DNA from: a bacterium
GTDB taxonomy: Bacteria > Bacillota_A > Clostridia > Lachnospirales > Lachnospiraceae
DNA length: 30,434 bases
Direction of reading: 5' to 3'
Assembly (NCBI GenBank): GCA_004562915.1
Contig: SFQZ01000026.1
Coordinates: 1-30,434 of the forward strand
Positions 14,237 through 22,517 of the stretch are shown here, piece by piece. A program made the position numbers and the translations under genes. The notes beneath the pieces were generated by a model that saw only the letters and a list, made by a program, of their open reading frames with translations, was not told the DNA's origin and made no database searches. Positions within the stretch are counted from its first letter, which is position 1. The number at the start of each line of letters is the position of its first letter.

Positions 14237-15661
14237 ATGGACAGGTCAGGACAAGAGTTGAACGAAAGAAATGCAGCACAGGCGTCTGGAGGAAAGACAC
14301 CGGAGAGGCAGGCAAATCCGCTGGGAACAGCACCAGTAGGGGCATTACTTCGTAAGTTTGCAATTCCCAGTATCGTGGCGATGCTGGTAGGGGCACTGTA
14401 TAATATCGTTGACCAGATTTTTATAGGAAACAGTATAGGAGAGCTGGGAAATGCAGCCACCAATGTGGCATTTCCACTGAGCACCAGCTGTACTGCACTG
14501 GCGCTTTTGTTTGGTGTGGGTGCTGCGTCTGCTTTTAATTTGTCCATGGGACGGGGGGAGAAGGAAAAGGCACTCTATTATATTGGAAATGCTGCAGTTT
14601 TATTGTTTGGTTGTGGATTTTTTCTTTGCATGATCACGCAGCTTTTTTTGGAACCGATGCTGGTTTTTTTTGGATCTCCGAATGATGTGTTGGGATATGC
14701 CAAGGAGTATGTGCGGATAACTTCGATCGGATTCCCATTCCTGATTCTGACTGCAGGAGGAGCACATCTGATCAGGGCTGATGGCAGTCCCAGATATTCC
14801 ATGATGTGCAATCTTGTGGGAGCGATTATCAATACCATTCTGGATCCGCTGTTTATCTTTGGATTTCATATGGGGATGACGGGAGCAGCTCTTGCTACAA
14901 TTATTGGACAGATCGTATCCTGTTGTATGGTTCTTCGTTATCTGCGCCATTATAAAGCAGGCAATCTGACAGCGGAACATCTGCGTCCCCGATTAAAGTA
15001 TGCCGGATATGCAATGAATCTGGGAATGGCTCAGTGCTTTAATCAGCTGGCAATGATGATCGTGCAGATTGTGATGAACAATTCTCTGCGGTATTATGGT
15101 TCATTGTCTATTTATGGGGAATCTATTCCATTGGCCTGTTCCGGAATTATCAATAAAGTGAGCTTTATTTTCTTTGCACTTTGCATTGGGATCGCACAGG
15201 GAATGCAGCCGATCGCAAGCTTTAACTATGGCGCAAGGCAATATGATCGTGTGAAAAAAGTAATCCGTTTGGGCATAACGGCAGGACTTATCATCTGTAC
15301 GGTAGCGTTTGCGATGTTTCAGATTTTTCCGCGGCAGATTATCAGTCTGTTCGGAAACGGATCGGAGATGTATTTTTCCTTTGCGGAACGGTATTTTCGG
15401 ATTTATTTATTTTTTACATTTTTAAATAATATTCAGCCTATGTCATCTACGTTCTTTACTTCTATCGGCAAACCGGCAAAAGGAACATTTCTGGCACTGA
15501 CGAGACAGATTATCTTTTTACTTCCGTTGATCGTGATTCTCCCGATTTTTGTGGGGATCGACGGAATCATGTTTGCAGGACCGATTGCCGATTTTCTGGC
15601 AGCGATCATTTCGGCTGTTTTTCTGGTTCGAGAACTGAAAAGTTTCAGTTTGTTAAAATAA
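14237..15661 (+). CDS. MATE-family multidrug/cation antiporter
   Basis: A 474-aa polytopic membrane protein with about 12 transmembrane segments, of the multidrug and toxic compound extrusion family (drug efflux coupled to Na+ or H+). Typical sequences are LLRKFAIPSIVAMLVGALYN and IVDQIFIGN at the start, PLSTSCTALALLFGVGAASA in helix 2, and GIAQGMQPIASFNYGARQYD in the second half. ATG 14237 has AAAGGA 7 bases upstream; the ATG at 14207 adds ten charged residues with no ribosome site. It is the first gene after a consensus promoter and is followed 21 bases later by the SGNH esterase. Substrate unknown. Confidence 0.9.
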   Translation: MDRSGQELNERNAAQASGGKTPERQANPLGTAPVGALLRKFAIPSIVAMLVGALYNIVDQIFIGNSIGELGNAATNVAFPLSTSCTALALLFGVGAASAFNLSMGRGEKEKALYYIGNAAVLLFGCGFFLCMITQLFLEPMLVFFGSPNDVLGYAKEYVRITSIGFPFLILTAGGAHLIRADGSPRYSMMCNLVGAIINTILDPLFIFGFHMGMTGAALATIIGQIVSCCMVLRYLRHYKAGNLTAEHLRPRLKYAGYAMNLGMAQCFNQLAMMIVQIVMNNSLRYYGSLSIYGESIPLACSGIINKVSFIFFALCIGIAQGMQPIASFNYGARQYDRVKKVIRLGITAGLIICTVAFAMFQIFPRQIISLFGNGSEMYFSFAERYFRIYLFFTFLNNIQPMSSTFFTSIGKPAKGTFLALTRQIIFLLPLIVILPIFVGIDGIMFAGPIADFLAAIISAVFLVRELKSFSLLK

Positions 15662-15682
15662 CAGGCATGGAGGGGATTTTTT

Positions 15683-16366
15683 ATGGAATATGCAAGAGAG
15701 AAAGAATTGATATTTAGAAACATGGATCGGATTGTTTTTGCGGGAGATTCTGTGACAGACATGGGAAGCGAACAGCCGGTGGGGGAAAGTTTTGATGAAA
15801 ATCTGGGCAGAAGTTATGTGCGTATTATTGATAACATGCTGAGTACCTGGTATCCGGAGATTTTAGTGCGTGTTACAAATTCCGGTATTTCCGGCAATAC
15901 CAGCCGTGATCTTCTGGAAAGATATCAGAGGGATGTGATAGATCTCAATCCTGACTGGGTTTCTATCTGTATCGGAATCAATGATGTATGGCGTCAGTTT
16001 GACAGTCCCGCTATGGCGGATACCCATGTGATGCCGGAAGAATATGAGGCAAATCTGGAGAAAATGATCCTGGCTGTGAAAGATTCCGTGAAAGGCATTT
16101 TTCTTATGACACCTTATTATATGGAGCCGAATGCAGAGGATGGAATGAGAAAGCGAATGGATGAATACGGAGCGGTTTGCAGGAAACTTGCAGTAAAATA
16201 TGGATGTGTTTTTATTGATCTGCAGGAGACATTTAATCATTATTTCCGGTTCCGGCATTCTACTTATATCGCCTGGGACAGAATCCATCCCAGTCTGGTG
16301 GGAGCGACGATTATCGCAAGAGAATTTTTAAAACATTGCGGATTTGATTATGATCATATAGCATAA
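15683..16366 (+). CDS. SGNH/GDSL-family esterase
   Basis: A 227-aa cytoplasmic hydrolase without signal peptide. All four SGNH blocks are visible: GDS with nucleophile Ser23 in VFAGDSVTDMG; block II Gly in NSGISGNTSRDLLER; block III GIND in SICIGINDVWRQF; and block V Asp199/His202 in WDRIHPSLVG. The family removes acetyl or other acyl groups from sugars; related proteins in carbohydrate loci are acetylxylan-type esterases. GGAGGGG precedes the ATG. Its place between a transporter and a GH2 beta-galactosidase suggests deacetylation of an imported oligosaccharide, which is inference. Confidence 0.85.
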   Translation: MEYAREKELIFRNMDRIVFAGDSVTDMGSEQPVGESFDENLGRSYVRIIDNMLSTWYPEILVRVTNSGISGNTSRDLLERYQRDVIDLNPDWVSICIGINDVWRQFDSPAMADTHVMPEEYEANLEKMILAVKDSVKGIFLMTPYYMEPNAEDGMRKRMDEYGAVCRKLAVKYGCVFIDLQETFNHYFRFRHSTYIAWDRIHPSLVGATIIAREFLKHCGFDYDHIA

Positions 16367-16373
16367 AAAAGCA

Positions 16374-16845
16374 GAGAGATTTCCTCTGTATGAACATAAT
16401 GTGGATGCGAGTGTAATGAAAAAACTGATCGGACAGATTCTTCCGGGAGGCGGTGCCCTGGGTAACTGCCGTATGACTCCGGCGATTCAGTCCTGAGAAG
16501 ATTTTGTAAAATATCCATGGGATGAAATCCCGGAATTGTACTTTCAGAATTATGAAGGTACATCCTTGCCATCGAATGTATGATCAGTGGAACCAGATGA
16601 GTTATACAGAAAAAAGCTCCGTATCAATTAAGCATACGGATGGTAATATCATGCCGATCTTAAAACAGATGGCGGACTGCAAACCGGATGCGATTCATTC
16701 TCTTGATCTCCAGGGACATGTGAATTTGAGAGAAGTGCGTGAAATTGTGAGGGATAAGATTGCACTGATCGGAAATGTGAACTGTGGTCTTTTGCAGACA
16801 ATGTGGAGATTATGGAGAGAGTACGGAGTTTATCCGGAAAAATAA
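16374..16845 (+). pseudogene. Uroporphyrinogen decarboxylase-family protein, degraded
   Basis: Three pieces of a UroD/methyltransferase-family protein (family length about 350 aa) are compressed into 470 bases. Piece 1 reads YEHNVDASVMKKLIGQILPG and GGALGNCRMTPAIQS, then TGA, then EDFVKYPWDEIPELYFQNYE and another stop. A frame change gives piece 2 (from about 16570), with KHTDGNIMPILKQMADCKPD, AIHSLDLQGH and IALIGNVNCGLLQT. The end, YGVYPEK, looks like the authentic C-terminus joined after an internal deletion. Members of this family outside haem synthesis are often corrinoid-dependent methyltransferases or sugar-locus proteins. It lies between the SGNH and GH2 genes. It is not functional as written. 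Confidence 0.8.
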
Positions 16846-16874
16846 TATCGTAAATTACCAAGAGGGGAGAATAC

Positions 16875-19847
16875 ATGAGATTAGTAAATTATTATGAAGA
16901 TCCGGAAGTATTACATCTGGGTACAGAGAAACCGAGAGCTTATTATATTCCCAATGATCTGGTGGGAAAGAGCTGTCAAACATTGCTGAACGGAGAATGG
17001 GAGTTTGGGTTTTATATGTCTCCGCATGAGGTCCCGGAGCATTTTTATATGCCGGAAAGAACTGAGGGGTTTACAAAGGTACAGATACCGGCTTGCTGGC
17101 AGTATTATGGAGTTGACAGTCATCAGTATATCAATCAAAAGTATCCCATACCGTATGAGCCGCCTTACGTTCCCACAGAAAATCCCTGCGGGGCATACAA
17201 AAAGGTTTTTCATGTGGAGAAAAGATTGAACGAAACTATCTATCTGAATTTTGAAGGGGTAGATTCCTGCTTTTATGTGTGGGTGAATGGAATGTTTGTG
17301 GGATATAGTCAGGTATCCCATGCAACCAGCGAGTTTGATATCACAAAATACATCGTAGATGGGGAAAATGTTTTGGCGGTTCTGGTGTTGAAATGGTGTG
17401 ACGGAACGTATCTGGAAGATCAGGACAAACTGAGAATGTCGGGAATTTTCAGAGATGTCTATCTTCTGACCCGCCCCGAAAACCATATCCGGGATTATCG
17501 GATCGTGGCGCAGCCTGACGAAGACGGACTTTGCGGAACGATTACATTTTCCTGGGAGTGCACAGGCAGTATGCAGAAAGCGGGTATTCGTATATTTGAT
17601 GCCAGCGGTGTTTTGTGCGCGCAGGGAGAGTCGGACAGTGGGAACTGCGAACTGAATATACCTGATCCTAAGCTTTGGAATCCGGAGACGCCATATTTGT
17701 ATTCTGCTGAAATTATCTGTGGGCAGGAATGTATTTGGGAAAAAATCGGATTTCGCAAAATTGAGATAAAAGATGCGGTTGTCTATCTGAATGGCACACC
17801 GATTAAGATGAGGGGCGTGAACCGGCATGACAGTGATCCGGAAACCGGTTATACCATAAGCAGAGAGCAGGCAGAAAAAGATCTGATATTAATGAAGGAG
17901 CATAACATTAACACAATCAGAACCAGCCATTATCCGAATGCGCCGTGGTTTTCCCAGATGTGTGATGAATATGGTTTCATGGTGATCAGCGAGAGTGATC
18001 TGGAGGCCCATGGAAGCGTATTTATTGATTATGGAGAAGAGGATTATCTGAAACGGATGTCTTATACCGTGGAAAATCCAATATTTGAAGAAGCAATTTT
18101 GGACAGAACACGATTGAATGTGATCCGTGATAAAAACCGCCCATGTATTGTAATGTGGTCGCTGGGTAATGAATCGGGTATGAGTGCGGCGATAGAGAAG
18201 TCGGGAAGATGGATAAAATCATATGACCCTACGCGTCTTGTACATTATGAGAGTATTTTGCAGAATGAAAAATTCAGTCAGGATGTTTCTATGTTGGATG
18301 TTTATTCCCGGATGTACCATCATCCAGATGGAATCCGGAAATATCTTGCTGCCAATGACCGCCGGCCTTATTTTCTCTGTGAATACAGTCATGCCATGGG
18401 GAATGGTCCTGGTGATATTGAGGATTATATGCAGTTGTTTCTTTCGGAACCCCGGATCCTCGGCGGCTGTATCTGGGAATGGTGTGATCATGCGGTTTAT
18501 GACGGGATCGCAGAAAATGGAAAGAAGAAATACTTGTATGGAGGAGATTTCGGTGAAGCTGAACATGATGGAAATTTCTGTGTGGATGGACTGGTATTTC
18601 CCGATCGGACTGTCTCCAGCGGACTGAAAGAGTACAAAAATGTGATCCGACCGGTTCGTGCAACGTTGTTGGATGCAGAGAAAGGGATTGTTTCACTGAG
18701 AAACTGTCTGGATTTTACTGCACTGGAGGATGCCGTTACCATAAAGTATGAAATTTCCTGTGAGGGAATTGTTGTGGAGGAAGGAGAGCTTCCGGTGGTT
18801 CATCATTTGCCGGGAGAGACAAAAGAATATCGGATACCTTATCGTTTGCCTTTGGAAGCATCTGTGATATGTCTGCGTCTCAGATATATTGCCAATGGAA
18901 AGATGCATATGAGAGAAAAAGGCGAGGAAATGGGATTTGATCAGATGTTCCTGCGGGAAAATTATCAGATGTATCAGCCTACACCGGAAAGAAAGGTACT
19001 GCATCTGGAGGGCGATGATCGGTATCTTCAGATCTGCGGTGAAAATTTTGTGTATCGGTTTGACCGATTTACCGGTCTTTTTGCTTCTTTGAATAGTGGC
19101 GGAAACGAATATCTGCAAAAGCCTATGGAGTATAATTTCACAAGAGCTGAGACAGATAATGATATGTGTATGAAAACAGCGTGGGAGAATGCAGGATATC
19201 ATCATATCAGAAATAAAGTGCATACCGTAGATGTCAGACAGGAAAATAGCTGCTGTTGTATCACAGTTCATCAGGTGTTTTATCCGCTTCACAGAGAAAA
19301 ATGTCTGGAATTGACCAGTGAATGGAAAATCTACCCGGACGGCGGCATAGAGGTCAGCGCGGAAGGTCAGCGAAATACCCGGATGCCATGGCTGCCGAGA
19401 ATGGGAGTACAGATAGTTCTGGATCAGACATTTGAACATGTGGAGTATCTGGGAAAAGGTCCTTCGGATGCTTATCCGGACAAACAGCATGCATCCTGGT
19501 TCGGAAGATTCCGGGATCGGGTTTCTACGATGCATGAGGATCATATAAAACCACAGGAAAATGGGAGCCATTGTCACACCTATGAGGTGAAAGTGGAAAA
19601 TGAGAGTGGCAGATATCTGCAAGTGTCTGCGGAAAAACCCATCTCTTTCCAAGTATCCCATTATACTCAGGAACAGCTTCGCAGTACAAAACATAATTTT
19701 GAACTGGAAGAATCACCCTATACGATTTTCTGTGTGGACTATAAAATGAGTGGCATCGGTTCGGGAAGCTGCGGATACGCGCCCGCAGAGAAATATCGTC
19801 TGGAAGAAGAAAAGCTGTCCTATCATATGATCTGGAAGCTGGGATGA
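16875..19847 (+). CDS. GH2 beta-galactosidase (LacZ-type)
   Basis: A 990-aa LacZ-like glycoside hydrolase family 2 enzyme, close to the E. coli length. Domain order: jelly-roll sugar-binding domain (about 40-210), immunoglobulin-like domain (210-305), TIM barrel (305-600), second Ig-like domain, and a C-terminal beta-galactosidase small-chain domain (about 700-990). The acid/base is Glu433 in MWSLGNESGM and the nucleophile is Glu503 in FLCEYSHAMGNG, both in canonical context. No signal peptide, so it hydrolyses imported galactosides. AGAGGGGAG precedes the ATG. It follows the UroD relic and ends before a strong hairpin. Substrate may be lactose or a plant/host galacto-oligosaccharide. Confidence 0.93.
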   Translation: MRLVNYYEDPEVLHLGTEKPRAYYIPNDLVGKSCQTLLNGEWEFGFYMSPHEVPEHFYMPERTEGFTKVQIPACWQYYGVDSHQYINQKYPIPYEPPYVPTENPCGAYKKVFHVEKRLNETIYLNFEGVDSCFYVWVNGMFVGYSQVSHATSEFDITKYIVDGENVLAVLVLKWCDGTYLEDQDKLRMSGIFRDVYLLTRPENHIRDYRIVAQPDEDGLCGTITFSWECTGSMQKAGIRIFDASGVLCAQGESDSGNCELNIPDPKLWNPETPYLYSAEIICGQECIWEKIGFRKIEIKDAVVYLNGTPIKMRGVNRHDSDPETGYTISREQAEKDLILMKEHNINTIRTSHYPNAPWFSQMCDEYGFMVISESDLEAHGSVFIDYGEEDYLKRMSYTVENPIFEEAILDRTRLNVIRDKNRPCIVMWSLGNESGMSAAIEKSGRWIKSYDPTRLVHYESILQNEKFSQDVSMLDVYSRMYHHPDGIRKYLAANDRRPYFLCEYSHAMGNGPGDIEDYMQLFLSEPRILGGCIWEWCDHAVYDGIAENGKKKYLYGGDFGEAEHDGNFCVDGLVFPDRTVSSGLKEYKNVIRPVRATLLDAEKGIVSLRNCLDFTALEDAVTIKYEISCEGIVVEEGELPVVHHLPGETKEYRIPYRLPLEASVICLRLRYIANGKMHMREKGEEMGFDQMFLRENYQMYQPTPERKVLHLEGDDRYLQICGENFVYRFDRFTGLFASLNSGGNEYLQKPMEYNFTRAETDNDMCMKTAWENAGYHHIRNKVHTVDVRQENSCCCITVHQVFYPLHREKCLELTSEWKIYPDGGIEVSAEGQRNTRMPWLPRMGVQIVLDQTFEHVEYLGKGPSDAYPDKQHASWFGRFRDRVSTMHEDHIKPQENGSHCHTYEVKVENESGRYLQVSAEKPISFQVSHYTQEQLRSTKHNFELEESPYTIFCVDYKMSGIGSGSCGYAPAEKYRLEEEKLSYHMIWKLG

Positions 19848-19885
19848 CACAACCGTCATAGCCTCCATGATAAAAAATTGGAAAG

Positions 19886-19937
19886 AAAAAGCTTCCGGGG
19901 CATATACTTTAACAAGTATGTTCCCCGGGAGCTTTTT
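19886..19937 (+). terminator. Terminator hairpin overlapping the amidase ribosome site
   Basis: AAAAAGCTTCCGGGG (19886-19900) pairs with CCCCGGGAGCTTTTT (19923-19937), 14 of 15 plus one G-T pair, with further pairing inside. The 3' arm supplies both the T-run and the GGGAG (19927-19931) ribosome site of the next gene. Confidence 0.85.
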
Positions 19938-20630
19938 GTGAAAAAAAAGATATTAGAATTAAGTATGGCTGCGATGATGCTTGTAGGAGTGTTCTGGCTG
20001 GCGAGAGAAGGAGCCGGACTAATGGCAGGCCAGACACAAGAAGGATATACAGTGGTTGTGGATCCTGGTCATGGGGGAAGTGATCCCGGCAAAGTGGGAA
20101 TACATAAGGAAAAGGAAAAAGAGATCAATCTGCAGATATCGCTTCTTTTAAAAGAAAAACTGGAAAAAGAGAAGGTGAATGTAATCATGACAAGAGAGGA
20201 AGATGTTGATCTCTCGGACGGTTCCTCCACCAATAAAAAGGCACAGGATATGAAAAAAAGGTGCGAGATCATTCATGAGACGAAACCGGATTGTGTGCTG
20301 AGTATTCACCAGAACAGCTATCCGGATGAGAGTGTCAGGGGAGCACAGGTTTTTTATTATGAGGATTCACTGGAAGGAAAAGAACTGGCGGAAATCCTTC
20401 AGAAGCATCTGGTGGAAGAACTGGATACGGAAAATCACCGACAGGCAAAAGGCAACAGGAGTTATTATCTGCTGAAGAAGACAGATGCAGTGTTGGCGAT
20501 CGTGGAGTGTGGATTTTTGAGTAACAGTGAGGAAGCGCAGCTCTTGTCGTCGAAAGAATATCAGGAAAAGCTTGCAGAAATCATTTGTCGGGGGACGATG
20601 GAGTATTTGCAGGGAGATGGGGAATGTTGA
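19938..20630 (+). CDS. cwlD: N-acetylmuramoyl-L-alanine amidase, CwlD-like
   Basis: A 230-aa Amidase_3 enzyme with an N-terminal signal/anchor (KKILELSMAAMMLVGVFWLA). Zinc ligands and catalytic residues are present: His45 in DPGHGG, Glu62 in KEKEINLQ, His124 in SIHQN and Glu190 in VECGFLSN. Length and anchor match CwlD, which with PdaA makes muramic-delta-lactam in the spore cortex; a vegetative amidase is the alternative. GTG 19938 is chosen: it has GGGAG six bases upstream and starts VKKKI like a normal signal peptide. The open frame reaches back to a TTG at 19878, but that region is the terminator hairpin of GH2 and has no homology. Confidence 0.8.
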   Translation: MKKKILELSMAAMMLVGVFWLAREGAGLMAGQTQEGYTVVVDPGHGGSDPGKVGIHKEKEKEINLQISLLLKEKLEKEKVNVIMTREEDVDLSDGSSTNKKAQDMKKRCEIIHETKPDCVLSIHQNSYPDESVRGAQVFYYEDSLEGKELAEILQKHLVEELDTENHRQAKGNRSYYLLKKTDAVLAIVECGFLSNSEEAQLLSSKEYQEKLAEIICRGTMEYLQGDGEC

Positions 20631-20689
20631 AATTACAATATGTTTGGGCTGCGTCTATTGTTTTTTTTATAAACATCGTCCAAAATCAG

Positions 20690-21070
20690 AGGGTAACAGA
20701 TGGTGTCTGTTTCTGGATTATTATGGGTTTCCCGGAGCAGGGCAAGGCTACGTGCCGTTTGTGGCAGATACGCTGGCAAGCGGCAATTTTGTCAGGGCGG
20801 ATGGAGTTATAGATATCGTATGTGCGGCTCAGTTGGATCATGTTCTGATTGCCATGCCCTCTTTCGGAGGACGGGCTCCCGCTGTGGCTATCTAGCGGTT
20901 GAAAAAAATCGCGGGAAATGGCGAAATCTAAAAAATACATCGCACGCATGCGATGCATCAAACAATGTCCCCATCAAGCCAGAAAAATCAATAGTGCTGT
21001 GGTATCCATCGCAGCCATGGCAATTAAAAAAGCTTGTCCAGTCAGAAAAAAACGAGTTATTCCTGTGATG
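20690..21070 (+). pseudogene. EFR1-type flavodoxin/ferredoxin protein, degraded
   Basis: A broken flavodoxin-ferredoxin fusion. The flavodoxin part reads DHVLIAMPSFGGRAPAVAI, stop (TAG), RLKKIAGNGEI, stop (TAA), matching the F-x-GGRxP...LKKIKGNG segment of EFR1-family proteins. The N-terminal FMN loop is not convincingly retained. The frame then gives the C-terminal cluster: MRCIKQCPHQARKINSAVVS and IAAMAIKKACPVRK; the expected NELF ending is recovered one frame away (KNELFL, stop at 21068). Two stops, one frameshift and loss of most of the middle make it a pseudogene. It lies just downstream of the CwlD-like gene. Confidence 0.7.
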
Positions 21071-21166
21071 GAATAGCTGTAAGTAACGTGAAGCGCAATG
21101 GAAACGATGTTGCAGAGATGTAGATAACGATGTCAGGATTGACAGATCCACAAATTATTTATCTTA

Positions 21167-21709
21167 TCAGTTATAACATACAAGGCCGAAATAAGATACA
21201 GTATTTGTACCAAAGTTATATGGTATTCCGGCACTTTTTGCCAACTCATTTACTATTATTCCATATCCTTCAAGGGAAGGAAATAGCTTATCAGGGAATC
21301 GACAGGGGTAAACAGGATATGTACACTTCTGGCATCGAATACATCCTTCATTGGAAAGAAGCATAAACGGATACTCTAATTGCTCATATAGCCTGTCACA
21401 TACGTTTTTAAACTGTCGATGCCCCTGTAACATACCATCAAAGTCAAATGAGTCTTCCAATTGATACGTGGATGCAAACACGAAAGCAGAAGAATAGCTT
21501 AAGCATTTGTTTCGGCACTCCTGGAATGTTCCAACCGCCGGCGGGCACGCCCAAGTTTTTCCATAATTCTGGCATTGGTTATCTTCGCAAATGCTTCGAA
21601 TTTTCTCAGAAAAAACAATTTCTGAGGTACTGAGATATCCGAAAGAAGTGATACCAATCTGAATTAGTTCATTGTCTGGTAAGTCTGTCCGAAATGGTTT
21701 TCTCTTCAT
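21167..21709 (-). CDS. DUF2284 metal-binding protein
   Basis: A 180-aa protein of the DUF2284 family (predicted metal-binding). The conserved Cys-rich pattern is complete: ICEDNQCQNYGKTWACPPAV, ECRNKC, and EGCIRCQKCTYPVYPCRFPD followed by LFPSLEGYGI. The Cys spacing suggests an iron-sulfur or zinc centre; biochemical role is not established. The start (MKRKPF) has AAGGAGGAAACTTA before the ATG at 21707-21709; the longer open frame to 21886 runs into the HAD relic and is not used. It lies downstream of that relic on the same strand, possibly once co-transcribed. Confidence 0.8.
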   Translation of the reverse strand: MKRKPFRTDLPDNELIQIGITSFGYLSTSEIVFSEKIRSICEDNQCQNYGKTWACPPAVGTFQECRNKCLSYSSAFVFASTYQLEDSFDFDGMLQGHRQFKNVCDRLYEQLEYPFMLLSNEGCIRCQKCTYPVYPCRFPDKLFPSLEGYGIIVNELAKSAGIPYNFGTNTVSYFGLVCYN

Positions 21710-21788
21710 TAAGTTTCCTCCTTGATAAATTCCATTACGTTTTTTATGCTCGGGCTTGAAACTCCAAAAGCGCAGTTTCACATATGGA

Positions 21789-22221
21789 TTACATCCAGGC
21801 AGCAAACGACGTAACACGATTTTCAGGATTTCCTGCCAGCTGTATCCTTGCTGCTTCAATCCTGTCCGTAAATTTTGAAAAAGCAAATATGTTCATCACA
21901 CGGGATGTATCCTCACGATAGGGATCAAAGGGAAGAATATCTGATGAATCATCCAAAATCCTGGGAGCAGTCGCATAATTACCTGCAAAAGTATTCAACT
22001 CTATCTCAATTTTTCGTTCGAGAAGAAATGAAATCAATTCTCGACATAACAATGGAGCCAGTGATTCATAATATTGTGTTTGGCCGTCAATGCTTATGTA
22101 TTGAGCTCCATTCAGCAATATTAAATCCATATTTACGTATTACATCCGCTGTAAAATCCGTGAGTCTTCCAGAGGCTCCGATTAATGTCTTGTCCAGGTC
22201 ACCGGCTATCATTCGTATCAT
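21789..22221 (-). pseudogene. HAD-family (Cof-type) hydrolase, frameshifted and truncated
   Basis: The minus strand begins with AAGGAGATGTATT-ATG and reads MIRMIAGDLDKTLIGASGRL and TDFTADVIRKYG, the DxD motif region of Cof-type sugar-phosphate phosphatases (DLDKT, normally DLDGT). A one-base frame change near 22125 moves the continuation to LILLNGAQYISIDGQTQYYE and onward to VTSFAAWM (stop near 21789). The C-terminal half, with the catalytic Lys and the GDxxND motif, is missing (about 145 residues remain of about 270). The DUF2284 gene follows. Confidence 0.7.
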
Positions 22222-22453
22222 AATACATCTCCTTATATGAAAGGGTATCATACCATTCTCTAAAAAGCAACTATTCCTGCCTGTTGGAATGTAGAGACCG
22301 AAATAAAATTCATCAATAAAATCCAGTTTTAGGCATTCAGGTTCCAGTCTTTCAAAGCTTTCACATAAATCCCCTTCAGATAGTTACGTACCTCAGGATA
22401 TTGTTAGCAGAATGTTCTATGCGGAATGCATCTGATAGATGCGAAATTTCCTC
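22222..22453. other. Gap with possible degenerate minus-strand coding
   Basis: On the minus strand two short frames can be read, one with YPEVRNYLKGIYVKALKDWN, the other with CLKLDFIDEFYFGLYIPTG running toward the HAD start. They look like frame-shifted remains of one protein tail, but I cannot name the family. Nothing is seen on the plus strand. Confidence 0.25.
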
Positions 22454-22482
22454 TTGCCCGTAAGGTCTGTCTTTAGTATACT
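22454..22482 (+). promoter_or_regulatory. Promoter of the tsaC operon
   Basis: TTGCCC (22454-22459), a 17-bp spacer and TATACT (22477-22482), 35 bases before the tsaC ATG. Confidence 0.6.
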
Positions 22483-22517
22483 GAGACTAGCAGATGAAAA
22501 GGAAAAAAGGTGAGTAA

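Noticed and set aside
87..16498. In-frame TGA codons in the kduI, GH105 and UroD relics as possible recoded (Sec/Trp) codons
   Set aside because: The same genes also have frameshifts and internal deletions, other relics use TAG and TAA, and intact genes use TGA as a normal stop. No selenocysteine-type hairpin is evident.
18693..19694. 333-aa minus-strand ORF
   Set aside because: Antisense shadow of the GH2 beta-galactosidase gene; no motif or start signal.
19878..19937. Extended TTG start for the CwlD-like amidase
   Set aside because: The extra 20 codons are the terminator hairpin; no ribosome site, and the signal peptide starts naturally at GTG 19938.
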